Part shown: piece after piece, positions 54,853 to 64,000 of the stretch
Layout: each line of letters starts with the position of its first letter
Numbering within the stretch: position 1 is the stretch's first letter
Source of the DNA: Athripsodes cinereus
Taxonomy: Eukaryota > Arthropoda > Insecta > Trichoptera > Leptoceridae
Direction: 5' to 3'
DNA: 64,000 nucleotides
Assembly: GCA_947579605.1 (NCBI GenBank)
Contig: OX388311.1
Coordinates: 25,174,951-25,238,950 of the forward strand
The notes under the pieces: generated by a model
Seen by the model: only the letters and a program-made list of their open reading frames with translations
Database searches by the model: none
Told to the model about the DNA's origin: nothing
Position numbers and translations under genes: made by a program

Positions 54853-57800
54853 TTACATTGCACCAGAATCTTCAGGTTCTTCAGGAACTAGCCTGAGATC
54901 GTCAGAATGGATTTTTATGGGTTTCCCATTCTTCTCCACCCAGTACACGTGACCCCGGCCCACTGGGAAAAGAATCTTATGGGGACCACTCCATTTCGGT
55001 GCAAATCCCGCGTGGAACCCTGCAGCTTTATTCGACAATGGGTGTTCCCTAGTCATCACTTCTTGCCCCGTCTGAAAACGGGACACGGCATGTGACTCAG
55101 GGGCGTACGTCCGACTATATTTCTCCTGATTCTTCCGCATAACCTCGTCTATGACCCCACGATCCCGCTGATCAGGGGTAACCGAGTCAGATACAGTGCC
55201 CAATTTCCATTCCCCTGGACGTTTGGTTTCTAGGCCAAATAGGGCGTGGCTTGGAGTGCACCCTATGGCCTCATTCTGTCGAGTTCGAAGGGAACCGAGA
55301 ATCTCATTAAGGTAGTCTTCCCAATAGCGATGTGGGTTATTCTGCAAGCGTATTCTTAATGCCTTTTTAATCTCCTGGTTTCGTCTTTCCGTTACATTGC
55401 TGCGTGGATGATATATGGACGTAGTCCAATGTATACATTGCCACCGACGAAGAGCCACCTTCCAGGCTCTATGCCCGAACTGCGCACCATTATCCGTCAA
55501 CAACACGCGTGGGTAGCCAAAACGAGGGAAAATTTCCGTTTCGAGTTTTCTAATTAATATGTGGGCTTTTGTGGAACGTAACGCAAATGCTTCGACCCAC
55601 CGTGTATACATATCAGTGACTACTAATATTGCCTTATTACCTCTCGTGGACGTGGGATAGTTACCCATCAAGTCAAGGGCAATTATCTCGAAGGGATATT
55701 TTGCTTGACAGGCTCCTTGAGGTGCCAACGGCCTTGTTGGGCGACCTCGAGCTCTGAGACAAATCAGACACCTTCTGACGTATTGTCTTACGTCCTGATT
55801 CATGCCCGCCCAATAATAGTTTCTTTGAATAGCCCTTAATGTCTCTTTTATTCCCGGGTGATTTGCCACATTACTGTCGTGATAATATTTTATTACTTCT
55901 GTCTGATTCGCTTGGGGAACAACTACACGTGCCGTATCCTGTTCTTTATACCACAAATAATGATTTTTCAACATAAATTTTGAAAGGTACTTCTCCTGCG
56001 CCGGGGTGGTGGGTTTATAAGAACGCAATGACCTACGCCTAAGCTTATGAAGTATTTCCGTGACTTTTTTATCAGTCGTTTGGTTCTGACGTATTGAATC
56101 GACAAGATTCCTCTCGGGCCCTTCCGGGAGGTTTACGTCAGGCACAACCGTTGACTCGTCCGCATCAATTTGTAAGTACACGGCTGGCTCCACCACGTTA
56201 ACTCCTACCTCTTCTTCCTGTGGGTTTCTAGATAAACAGTCAGGTAATTCGTTAGCGCTACCTGGACAATGTTCAATTTCGAAATCAAACTCCTGAAGCA
56301 CTAGAGCCCATCTCGTAAATTTCGCTTTTTCGTTTTTAACCTTCATCATCCAGGTAACGGCCCGGTTATCGGTGCGCAACAGAAAACGTCCGGATTCAAG
56401 ATATGGGCGATATCTCTTTATCGCCCATACAACGGCCATGGCTTCTTGTTCATTTGAATGCCATTTTCTTTCCGCATCATTAAATCGGGAACTAGCGTAT
56501 GAAATTATATCTTTACTCCCATCTTCCCTGAGTTGGTATAGTACGGCTCCCACTCCTAATTGACTCGCATCGGTTTGTAAAATAAAACGTCGTGAAAAAT
56601 CCGGTCGAGAGAGTTTAAGTGGTAATGAAATAGCACGTTTTATATTGGTCATAGCCGTTTCCGCATCATCTGTCCATTTGAAACTTTTCTTGGTGCTCAG
56701 TAAGTCAGTCAGCGGAGCGGCGATTTCGGAAAATTTTGGCACGTACTCTCGCACCCAATTACATAAACCAAGGAATTTTCTTAATTCTTTTCGAGTTCGT
56801 GGAGGTTGAGAGCACGCAATCGAAGTTCCATACGACTCTTTGGGACGATTACCATCCGCTGAAACAATATGTCCTAAATACTCAATTTCGGTCTTACCAA
56901 TCTGACACTTATCAGGAGCGCAACGTAGGTTGAATTGTTGTAAACGTTCTAGAACTAATTTTAAATGCCGCAAGTGACTTTCCCAATCGGGAGAAAAAAT
57001 AACAATATCGTCCAAGTAGACAATACAAAACTCCCGTATGTATCCTGCCAATACTTCCTGAGTCATGAGACGCTGGAAACATGCTGGGGCCCCCTTTAGA
57101 CCGAAGGGCAAAACCTTAAAGTGATAGGTAGCACCATCAGGAGTAGTAAAACCTGTGAGATTCCTAGATGTCACGCTTAAAGGGACCTGCCAATACCCGG
57201 ATTTCAGATCAATGCACGAAAAATACTTTGCCCCTCCCAAATCTTTAAGGGTCTCTTGGATGACGGGAAGTACGGAAGGTTCATTTTCAGAAACTTCATT
57301 CAATTTACGGAAATCTATACATAGTCGGTAATCACCCGTATCCTTTTTCGGTACTAAAATTATAGGGAAATTATATAGCGACTTACTCGGTTCTATGACA
57401 CCATCTGCTAACATTTCTTCTATTTTTTTATACAAAACTCTTTTTTTGTTGTCTGACATACGATAAGGGGGAACTCTAATAGGTGTATTATGCTTGACCC
57501 TAATATTATGCGGTGTGAGTGGGGCCGGACCTGCATAAGGAGTAAAAAGGTCTTTGAATTCTTTCAGAACACAAAGAACGTCCTCCCTTTCACTCTTGTT
57601 TAATTTACTTATGTCCGGAAACTTTACTTCCCCAATACTTTCCCGACATTTCATAGGAACCAAATGTACTGTTGATCTAGATTCGAGGCCAAAATGTAAA
57701 GTATTTCTCATAAAATCTATAACCGCACCCTGCGACTTCAACCACTTATATCCCAAGATTAATTTTTCTCTAATTGAGTCAACTACTAAAAACTTTACCT

Positions 57801-58128
57801 GCATCTTGACTCCCGCTATACAAATATTTAATATGATTTCACCATCCACATGTAATCTACCAGTTGCAGCCCCTGTATATAAATTTTCTACATCACATCG
57901 TATTGGAGAATCTTTTATTAATGATTTATGAATTATATTATGGGAAGCCGCAGAATCTATAAGTGTAATTATATCTCTGTGATATGTGCGTGAGTCTGTA
58001 CTAGATAATATATCTGTTCGCACTCTAGTTACTATTGAACTTTCCGTGGTTGTATTGTTAAAAACGCCGTTTTGATTACTTCTTAAGCCCGAGCAAGATG
58101 GCCGGCTACCCCTCTCGGGCGGGACACG
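54853..58128 (-). CDS. pol: Gypsy Pol: protease, RT, RNase H, integrase
   Basis: Makes the enzymes of retrotransposition. The frame is open from the gag frameshift site (58128) to TAA at 54853, about 1,091 residues; the first in-frame start-like codon is GTG at 58023, so it is probably made as a Gag-Pol fusion. Numbering from that GTG: aspartic protease LIDSAASHN (22-29; DSA replaces the usual D[ST]G) with LILGYKWL (88-95); reverse transcriptase with YRLCIDFRKLN (232-242), CIDLKSGYWQVP (270-281), FGLKGAPACFQRLM (307-320) and the YLDD catalytic box (336-339); RNase H with QTDAS (D485), E525, TDN (D552) and a late D595; integrase with the HHCC finger (H725-like, C752/C755 in RCLICLRARG) and catalytic D784, D844 (LLTDNGAQFG) and E879; C-terminal PKWSGPHKI, a GPY/F-like module. 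All catalytic residues are present and no stop occurs. No chromodomain seen. Confidence 0.95.
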   Translation of the reverse strand, partial: RVPPERGSRPSCSGLRSNQNGVFNNTTTESSIVTRVRTDILSSTDSRTYHRDIITLIDSAASHNIIHKSLIKDSPIRCDVENLYTGAATGRLHVDGEIILNICIAGVKMQVKFLVVDSIREKLILGYKWLKSQGAVIDFMRNTLHFGLESRSTVHLVPMKCRESIGEVKFPDISKLNKSEREDVLCVLKEFKDLFTPYAGPAPLTPHNIRVKHNTPIRVPPYRMSDNKKRVLYKKIEEMLADGVIEPSKSLYNFPIILVPKKDTGDYRLCIDFRKLNEVSENEPSVLPVIQETLKDLGGAKYFSCIDLKSGYWQVPLSVTSRNLTGFTTPDGATYHFKVLPFGLKGAPACFQRLMTQEVLAGYIREFCIVYLDDIVIFSPDWESHLRHLKLVLERLQQFNLRCAPDKCQIGKTEIEYLGHIVSADGNRPKESYGTSIACSQPPRTRKELRKFLGLCNWVREYVPKFSEIAAPLTDLLSTKKSFKWTDDAETAMTNIKRAISLPLKLSRPDFSRRFILQTDASQLGVGAVLYQLREDGSKDIISYASSRFNDAERKWHSNEQEAMAVVWAIKRYRPYLESGRFLLRTDNRAVTWMMKVKNEKAKFTRWALVLQEFDFEIEHCPGSANELPDCLSRNPQEEEVGVNVVEPAVYLQIDADESTVVPDVNLPEGPERNLVDSIRQNQTTDKKVTEILHKLRRRSLRSYKPTTPAQEKYLSKFMLKNHYLWYKEQDTARVVVPQANQTEVIKYYHDSNVANHPGIKETLRAIQRNYYWAGMNQDVRQYVRRCLICLRARGRPTRPLAPQGACQAKYPFEIIALDLMGNYPTSTRGNKAILVVTDMYTRWVEAFALRSTKAHILIRKLETEIFPRFGYPRVLLTDNGAQFGHRAWKVALRRWQCIHWTTSIYHPRSNVTERRNQEIKKALRIRLQNNPHRYWEDYLNEILGSLRTRQNEAIGCTPSHALFGLETKRPGEWKLGTVSDSVTPDQRDRGVIDEVMRKNQEKYSRTYAPESHAVSRFQTGQEVMTREHPLSNKAAGFHAGFAPKWSGPHKILFPVGRGHVYWVEKNGKPIKIHSDDLRLVPEEPEDSGAM

Positions 58129-59213
58129 TTTAAAGACCGCAAATACCTATTCCTTTCCTCACAATCTTTGTTAAAATGTCGTCCTGGACAATATTGGCAT
58201 CGGGGAAGTCGCTCGGTTCGAGGCGTAGACTCTCTATTCGGAGTAGTAAATACTATACCCGAGGGAAAGTCCATTCTCCTGACCATATCTTCGACATCTT
58301 TAAACTCATACTTTCCCGACGCCACTACTAAGTCTCTGTAACGGGGTGACATCATATTTACAATATTTCTACTTATATCCGGTGTTACTTCGATTGCGTA
58401 TAATCTGTTATATAAAGCACGTTTTCGTTCTAAGAACAACGAGCCGCTCTCGTTTGTATGCTGGTGATCACCATAAAAGTTGGACACCAAGGAGCCGTAC
58501 GCATCTTTCACTCCATAACGACTTAACAAAATGTTTTTAAAAAACTCCCATTCGCAGCCGTTGCATCCCAGACGATTCCACCAAGATTTCGCTTCCCCTC
58601 CCAGCCGACTAAGAGCCTCCTTAACACGTTGTTCCCCATATATGCCTCTGGTCAAGAAATAACTTTCTCCCCTACGTAAAAACTCTTCTAGATTCTGTTC
58701 AGGCCTACCTGAAAAGGTATCATCCCATCCCATATGTATGCCGGAGCATGTTCGTTCGATAGGATATGTATTGTAAGGGTTTTCTTCCTTTTCACGTTTC
58801 GGTACCTTTGGGACTGTGGGTGTAAGTGAAGGAGCCGATGGTGGAATAGGTGGGGGGTTCGGCGTTGAACCCTGAGATAAGTTAGGTATTGAACTCGATG
58901 TTGGTAAAGGTACGGAATTCACAGATGCCGTTTTGGGTTTAAATACATCCACTAATTTAGCAATCACAAACAACACAATAAAGAAAAATCCAGTTCCTAG
59001 TATATGTATATTATCCATAGCCATACTAAAAATTTTGCATTGTATGTAATCAAAAAAATAATATGCTAGTGCCATTCCTACTATAAGTATAGTTATAAAT
59101 ATATCTTTAGGATGACGAATTAAATGATATAACAACCAAATAGTCGCAAGAATAACCTGAACGCCCAACCAAAGCTCCACGACTGACACAACCGTTTCAG
59201 CTGTCCAACTCAT
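58083..59213 (-). CDS. gag: Gypsy Gag with N-terminal membrane segments
   Basis: 376 residues from ATG at 59213. Residues about 9-32, 38-58 and 68-91 are three strongly hydrophobic segments separated by short charged or polar turns, predicted by eye as membrane helices. A Pro/Ser/Thr-rich linker follows (about 100-140). The capsid-like region (about 155-325) contains GRPEQNLEEFLRRGESYF, GGEAKSWWNRL and a helical stretch typical of insect gypsy Gag. A zinc knuckle C339-x2-C342-x3-H346-x4-C351, one residue shorter than canonical CCHC in its second spacing, would bind genomic RNA. The stop TAA is at 58083-58085. The gene is 864 bp downstream of the 5' LTR and overlaps pol by 46 bases in the -1 frame. 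Membrane anchoring of Gag is unexpected for this superfamily, where particles normally assemble in the cytoplasm. Confidence 0.9.
   Translation of the reverse strand: MSWTAETVVSVVELWLGVQVILATIWLLYHLIRHPKDIFITILIVGMALAYYFFDYIQCKIFSMAMDNIHILGTGFFFIVLFVIAKLVDVFKPKTASVNSVPLPTSSSIPNLSQGSTPNPPPIPPSAPSLTPTVPKVPKREKEENPYNTYPIERTCSGIHMGWDDTFSGRPEQNLEEFLRRGESYFLTRGIYGEQRVKEALSRLGGEAKSWWNRLGCNGCEWEFFKNILLSRYGVKDAYGSLVSNFYGDHQHTNESGSLFLERKRALYNRLYAIEVTPDISRNIVNMMSPRYRDLVVASGKYEFKDVEDMVRRMDFPSGIVFTTPNRESTPRTERLPRCQYCPGRHFNKDCEERNRYLRSLNVSRPRGVAGHLARA
58087..58134 (-). promoter_or_regulatory. -1 ribosomal frameshift signal between gag and pol
   Basis: On the minus strand T TTA AAC (58134-58128) is a canonical slippery heptamer in the correct phase: TTA and AAC are codons 361 and 362 of Gag. 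After a 7-base spacer GTGTCCC (58127-58121) comes GCCCGAG (58120-58114), which pairs perfectly with CTCGGGC (58093-58087), leaving a 20-base loop. The hairpin ends one base before the gag TAA. After slippage the ribosome enters the pol frame with no stop before the protease. Confidence 0.85.
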
Positions 59214-60077
59214 TTGTAATTACATATGTACGATAAAAATATAATAAATTTCAAATACTAGAAACAATAAAAAAAAAACAAAATCTCCTACAAAACAAAA
59301 CAATCATGTTGTTTTCCGATTCTTTTCTTTATTTTTCGCAGACGTATTTTTCCAATAATAATTAAAATAGGTGTGCTTCCAGTGGCATCAAATATTACAA
59401 TTTATAATAGAAATAATTTCAATGTGAGTGATCTACATAACAGAATTGCACAACCATTGTGAAATTCCGTTTCTTGTATCAAAAGTTTCAACAGCACCAA
59501 AATAATACATCATAATTGTCAATAAAATTCAACATAGAAACAATATATCAACACAGGTACATAATAATGGGGAAAAAAAATATAGTTGAAAAACTCCATT
59601 CGTAGTAAAACCTAAATTTTATAAATACATATGGTTACGTAAATTATTTTATTCCATCGTTGCAATGACCTTGAAATCAATTTCGTTATACAAACGTTTA
59701 CGCTAATACGATTCATTCATTACTTAAAACAAGTATTGCGCAATAATATCGAAATATATCAATACGAATAAGGGGCGTCATACTATTATACCTAGTAATT
59801 TCGTAGTTAATGTTAGCATTTGGGTTGTTTTTATGTACACAAACGTAAATATTTTTCATTTATAACAAAAGGAATATGCAATTATACCATATAAATTAAC
59901 CAAGCATAAGAAAAATTTCAATTGAATATGTTTAAATCAGTAAATACACATAACATAATGTACTTTTAAAAATATAATGTAAACTAAAACTACTCTGAAA
60001 AGAAAATAATATTAGTGTAACGGGTCGTGGATTCTCCAACTCGCTTGCTGGAACGGTCCCAAAGTTGAGGCGCCAAT
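59214..60077 (-). other. Gypsy 5' untranslated region
   Basis: About 860 AT-rich bases between the 5' LTR and the gag ATG; no ORF or structure recognised besides the PBS at its start. Confidence 0.7.
60058..60075 (-). other. Primer-binding site
   Basis: Minus strand, two bases after the 5' LTR: TGGCGCCTCAACTTTGGGAC. The leading TGG fits the tRNA CCA end; tRNA species not assigned. Confidence 0.65.
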
Positions 60078-60785
60078 TGACATGGATCGGAAGAATGAGA
60101 TGGCTGAGAAATAAAACATGAGTACAGGTTTAACAAAAAAAATTAATATATTCTAAAGACAAAACAAAAAAAAGGAGCATAAGCATGGATTTATATGGTT
60201 TCAAAATTAATCGGAAATCTATTACGGAATCTGTTGGTGGTTGCTTCAGACCCTGCCTCGGCTGAGGATGGTATGGCAGAGAGTGTCTATATTGGGTATT
60301 TCCAGAAGTCGCCTCTTGTTGTGATTGTTGGGGACAGTACTGCTTAGTGGTCCACCAGAGTCGATGTTGTTCCGATGAAGTTCAGATGATGAATAATGAC
60401 AGTACTGACTTGGTAGATGGTAGTAAGGGGCGCTCGCTCAGGGGTCGCTACTGCGCATGTTCTCCCCGCTCTGTAACCACCCCTCCACAAGGTTTTGGTA
60501 CCACAGAAGCTGCCCCAGAGAATGCCCACGTGATCCACGTTCTCTTTGATTTCACCATACGTCGAAATGGGTACATGTATAATAGGTACTATATTATAAA
60601 TAGGTACGATGTTTAATTACTAAAGGCGGGAAGACAGACACGATTTCGCCACACTGATGAAATAGGAATTTACTTAGGTATAGTTAGTGAGTTAGTTGGA
60701 TAGCGAAAAAAATAGGTAGGTATTAATTTATTAGTAGGTAAGGAGATTTATATTTTTGAATCATCAGCACAGCAAACACACGTCA
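60078..60785 (-). repeat. 5' LTR
   Basis: 708 bp, same as 53026-53733 in all parts compared. Small open frames inside it (64 and 89 codons) are duplicated in both LTRs and look incidental. Confidence 0.95.
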
Positions 60786-60873
60786 TATTGGCACGGAGAA
60801 GACAGCTTGCATATTTTATATGCAGCTGGTCTGCTGGCTACCCCACTTGTGGGATATGCCGTGATGGTATAGA
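60786..60873 (+). repeat. R1 repeat, 3' part (split by gypsy element)
   Basis: TATTGGCACGGAGAAGACAG through TGCTGGCTACCCCACTTGTG, GGATATGCCGTGATGGTATA. Together with 52868-53025 it makes one R1 copy, sharing the duplicated TATT. Confidence 0.9.
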
Positions 60874-60889
60874 TAGATAGACAGTGAGG

Positions 60890-62110
60890 TAACTCTTGTA
60901 AATAAATAACTACAAAAAGAAGAAACACGTGCAAATGTAAACTATCCATTATCATTCTCAAAAATAATACACATGATAAGAAGTAGCTTCCTCCGTTCAA
61001 AGTGTCAGCGGCAGTTCAGTTAACCCTTTCCATGACATTTTTGTCATTGTCTTATGAACAGTGTATTGTGAAAGAGAGAGAGAGAATGAAAGAGAGTCTT
61101 TGAGGCCATAACAAACCTCGTTGATAAAAAATCAGTGATCTTCTACCCAACAATAAATTAAGTAGAATTACTTAAATTGGATTTAAAATAAAACACTGTA
61201 TTATTTTCACTATGAATAATATTTGACTTAGAGGCCTTTTGGGAAGACACCCATCATCGGTGAGTTTTTATCATTTTTATTATTTTAAATTTATTTAAAT
61301 TCTATTAAAATGAACTTTCACAAAGTTATTCCAAGTACTGTACAATCATTTTAAATTTAATATGTGAATAATATCCGAAAAAAACCAATTATGATAAGTT
61401 TTTTTTATAATTTTCTTATAACTTCATATTGGTTCAGGTGTAGGTACAAGAGGAAAATCAGAAAATCCAGAATTCTGATACAGAGAAATATATAAATACT
61501 AAATATATAATAAAAACTGAAGGAATCATTTTATGCGGTAATAATCGAACATGAAATAAATTTATTGGGTAGTCAAATAAAAACATGATTTTCTGTCATG
61601 ATGTATTTTTTTATATATCAAATCTGTCATAGATAAATATCTTAAACAAATAAATAATAATATATCAGAGAAGAGATGAAAATATAATGATGAATCTGAG
61701 TAACTTTCTGAAAATATTTTACGTTATATAAGTATACCTACGTACATATATTTATTTCATGTTTTGCCTTGGGGCCTAGTTAAGTTTACTCTACTTTTTT
61801 ATGTATAGAAAAAAGAAACATATTATTATTTGTTCGAATATTTCCTCACAATTCTCGGTAATGAAACAAAAAACTTCTTAAAAAAAGTCAATAAAACCAT
61901 GAATTATTACGAATATTCAGTACATATAAAACAAAATATATCTAGTGTTTTCGCCAAAATACGTTTTGAATGTATCAACGTTATCTCTTTTTTTTTCAAA
62001 TTATTTCATTTCAAATCAGCTTTGAACATTTTTCATCCAACAAAACCTTGACAAACAAAGTGCAACATTAGTATACAAAGAATAAAAAAGCATGACAACA
62101 TGTTAACATA
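60890..62110. other. AT-rich stretch, no gene seen
   Basis: Contains a short (GA)n run (61071-61084). No coding similarity recognised. Confidence 0.5.
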
Positions 62111-62116
62111 ATTTTG

Positions 62117-62165
62117 TGCAATGGGCGAGTTTATCGCTGAAGTGCGATATCTTCCAACTCACCCA
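62117..62165 (-). repeat. LINE-C 3' end motif
   Basis: On the minus strand: GTTGGAAGAT, ATCGC-ACTTCA-GCGAT (a perfect 5-bp hairpin, 62132-62147), AAACTCGCCCATTG. Confidence 0.6.
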
Positions 62166-62167
62166 TT

Positions 62168-62335
62168 AGTTAGTACGAATCTATAATATTAACTTTTCGC
62201 AAACAAATTGTTGTTAAACTTACCAATGATTTGTTAATATTATAGATTCGTACTAATGAATCGTTTGTACTATCTCTGGTCCTAATCTGATAGAACGTAC
62301 CAATGATTCGTTGTGAAATTTCGTTAGTTAGTGTA
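62168..62335 (-). mobile_element. Relative of the CACTGAG MITE
   Basis: Complement matches 18860-19000 (GAAATTTCACAACGAATCAT, GATTAGGACCAGAGAT, TTAGTACGAATCTATAATAT). The CACTGAG terminal repeats are not evident. An extra inverted AATATTATAGATTCGTAC phrase is present. Confidence 0.65.
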
Positions 62336-63048
62336 GGCGCAATAGACCCCTGATTTAACATATTATACCAGGGGAACAAGATTTCTAAACACATGTTTCA
62401 TTATTACCTTTCTTTCAGTAGGTATCGTCGGGCGACTAGTTGAATAGAATCATCGTCTGATATATTATTTTAAATATTCAACCAAATAAAGGCATTTGAT
62501 GTAGGTATTTTTGTGTATTCTCATATACCTGATACCTACATTAAAATTAACTAATAATTAAGCGACTATAAACAATGCATGGTAGCTTGTTTATGAAGTG
62601 TCTTGGGAGTTATTAAAGTGTTAAGATGATAATAATTAACCACATTGACCATTAAATAACGCATTTAAGAGTTTACGACCGTGTGAGAAGTAGAATAGAT
62701 CATAAAAATATGTCACAGAAAAGATATTATTTAATATCTAACATTAAACAAATATGTTATGAGTAGGTACTTGAAATATATATGTGTTTTAAAAGCCTCA
62801 ATAGCCTAATTTTATGAACTGGTACAATTTATAGGTAGTGTTCGCTAACATACTTTTCTCATGAGCACATGGACGCATTAACAATCGCACACGTCTTGAT
62901 AAAACTAAAACAAGGATCGTTTTTATAAGGTTTTTTTTATAATACTAATTTCTTACTCTCGTTCCTCAAAAAGATCACGAAGTCCGCAGGCGTTTTCAAT
63001 ATAAACAATTCTAAGATAAAGAATTCGAAGATCGGTCCAACTATCGAG

Positions 63049-63595
63049 TAATGGGGTGTTCACATTATTGGCGAATATCGCCAGGCGAATTTCAAAATAT
63101 GTCGCCAGGCGAAAAAACAAAATTCGCCGGACATCCATTGATCGTCACACCTGTTCACCCAGTCCACCGATAAAGAAACGATCTGTCAGATGCGCTTTGA
63201 TTTGGACACTGTTTTCAAAATGACGGACGTCGAGATGGAGATCGCGAAGTGTTTATTATAAGTCGAAAATGTTATAGTAGAGGTTTTAAGGCGCCTTTTA
63301 ATTAAGGAAACAAACGCCACAAACCATCAACAAAGATAACAGCTGTCACGAAGCGGGAAACATTATAAAATTTATAGGTAATAAAGTTTTTACCACAAAT
63401 ACGAACGCCGCGCCCATCTGCGCATGCGCGAATCGTTCAATCGGACGAAAAAGTTGGAAGGTGGTCAACTCGAGACGATGTCGTTTCTACTGGTTTTTAT
63501 CGTTTCAGACTAACTGTCATTCTGTTCACACGGTTCAAATGGCTGGCGATATTTTGGTGTCCTGGCGATATTCGCCAAAGTGAGAACACCACATA
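63049..63595. mobile_element. ~540-bp MITE with GGCGAATATCGCC ends
   Basis: GGGTGTTCACATTATTGGCG + AATATCGCCAGGCG at 63053 is mirrored by CCTGGCGATATTCGCCAAAG + TGAGAACACC ending about 63590. Each end contains several GGCGA/TCGCC words (63081, 63112, 63548, 63567). The interior is more GC-rich than its surroundings. No transposase and no clear target duplication. Confidence 0.7.
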
Positions 63596-64000
63596 ACTAC
63601 CTCAGAGTTGCCGAGCATACCTAGTGAGTTTAGTGACTAGGTGGCATCAAATTCCCATGGAAGGATAGGTACCTACTTACCTATATCTGAAAATGATATT
63701 CAAATAGGTAAAAGTAACAATATATATTTATATTTAAACTTCCTACTTTTTTACCTGCCTAGATTTTTTAATGTAAATATAATAACACAGTCAAATGCAG
63801 AAAAATTCAAAATCAAACACCTAATAAAGAAAATTTTGAAGAAACGTTAACCAAAAAGAATAAAGTAAAATTTATGTTCTCATATAGACTTCAGTTAAAT
63901 ATACCTACTTACTATAATGGACATGCCGTCAGGTGTTAAAAGTCAAGATGAAGTCAGGCAGAAGAAGTGACGGAAGGCACCAGGCAGGCTGTAAAAAAGT
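63596..64000. other. No feature recognised
   Basis: AT-rich sequence to the window edge without recognisable features. Confidence 0.45.

Larger units (their letters stand above)
53026..60785 (-). mobile_element. Full-length Ty3/gypsy retrotransposon, 7,760 bp
   Basis: Two 708-bp LTRs (TG...CA) at 53026-53733 and 60078-60785 enclose gag and pol on the minus strand. TATT on both sides (53022-53025, 60786-60789) is the target duplication. The PBS follows the 5' LTR (about 60058-60075) and a polypurine-like tract precedes the 3' LTR (53734-53750). Gag and Pol are intact and no env-like ORF exists between pol and the 3' LTR. Every LTR stretch I compared by eye is identical and both lengths are equal, so the insertion is recent and the element may still be active. 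It landed inside an R1 repeat. Confidence 0.95.

Overview
This window looks like a gene-poor, transposon-saturated stretch of an insect nuclear genome, most likely a moth or butterfly. It is AT-rich and scattered with short TAGGTACCTA-type palindromes. It carries a tRNA-derived SINE of lepidopteran type and many decayed LINE 3' ends with short microsatellite tails. I found no convincing host protein-coding gene. The only possible host exon (52378-52545, vaguely GPCR-like) is weak.

Layout. 1-2069: a 5'-truncated CR1/L2-type LINE fused at about 1165 to a broken gene of the DUF7869-like family. 3340-7748: a LINE 3' tail, a gutted piggyBac element (TTAA sites at 3785 and 5147), a 1-kb hAT-type element with perfect 8-bp target duplications (5546-6566), a Penelope GIY-YIG remnant and an RTE-like LINE fragment. 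10213-12404: an approximately 97-bp tandem array of about 22 units with a 755-bp higher-order duplication. 12532-19290: LINE pieces, MITEs and an internally deleted hAT element (15430-16924) that has itself taken two insertions. 20843-30675: LINE and SINE debris, palindromes and fold-back elements. 32219-37240: a TIR element, SINEs and R1 copies. 38741-41773: a non-autonomous LTR retrotransposon whose two LTRs are identical in only their first half. 42300-44425: a LINE end encoding a zinc finger and two Penelope-like inverted repeats. 47331-48451: two more tandem arrays. 49945-50840: the longest RTE-like fragment. 52868-60873: a copy of repeat R1 split by an intact Ty3/gypsy element. 62117-63592: MITE material.

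The most complete mobile element is the Ty3/gypsy retrotransposon at 53026-60785 (minus strand): 708-bp LTRs that appear identical, TATT target duplication, PBS, PPT, intact gag and pol. Gag begins with three predicted membrane helices, which is odd for a capsid protein. Gag and Pol appear to be joined by a textbook -1 ribosomal frameshift signal: a T TTA AAC slip site, a 7-nt spacer and a hairpin ending next to the gag stop codon.

The commonest repeat is one I call R1: about 245 bp, roughly 20 full or partial copies. Its last 40 or so bases match the 3' end of the LINE I call LINE-A, which suggests a SINE-like element that uses that LINE's reverse transcriptase. Names LINE-A to LINE-G and R1 are local labels, not database names.
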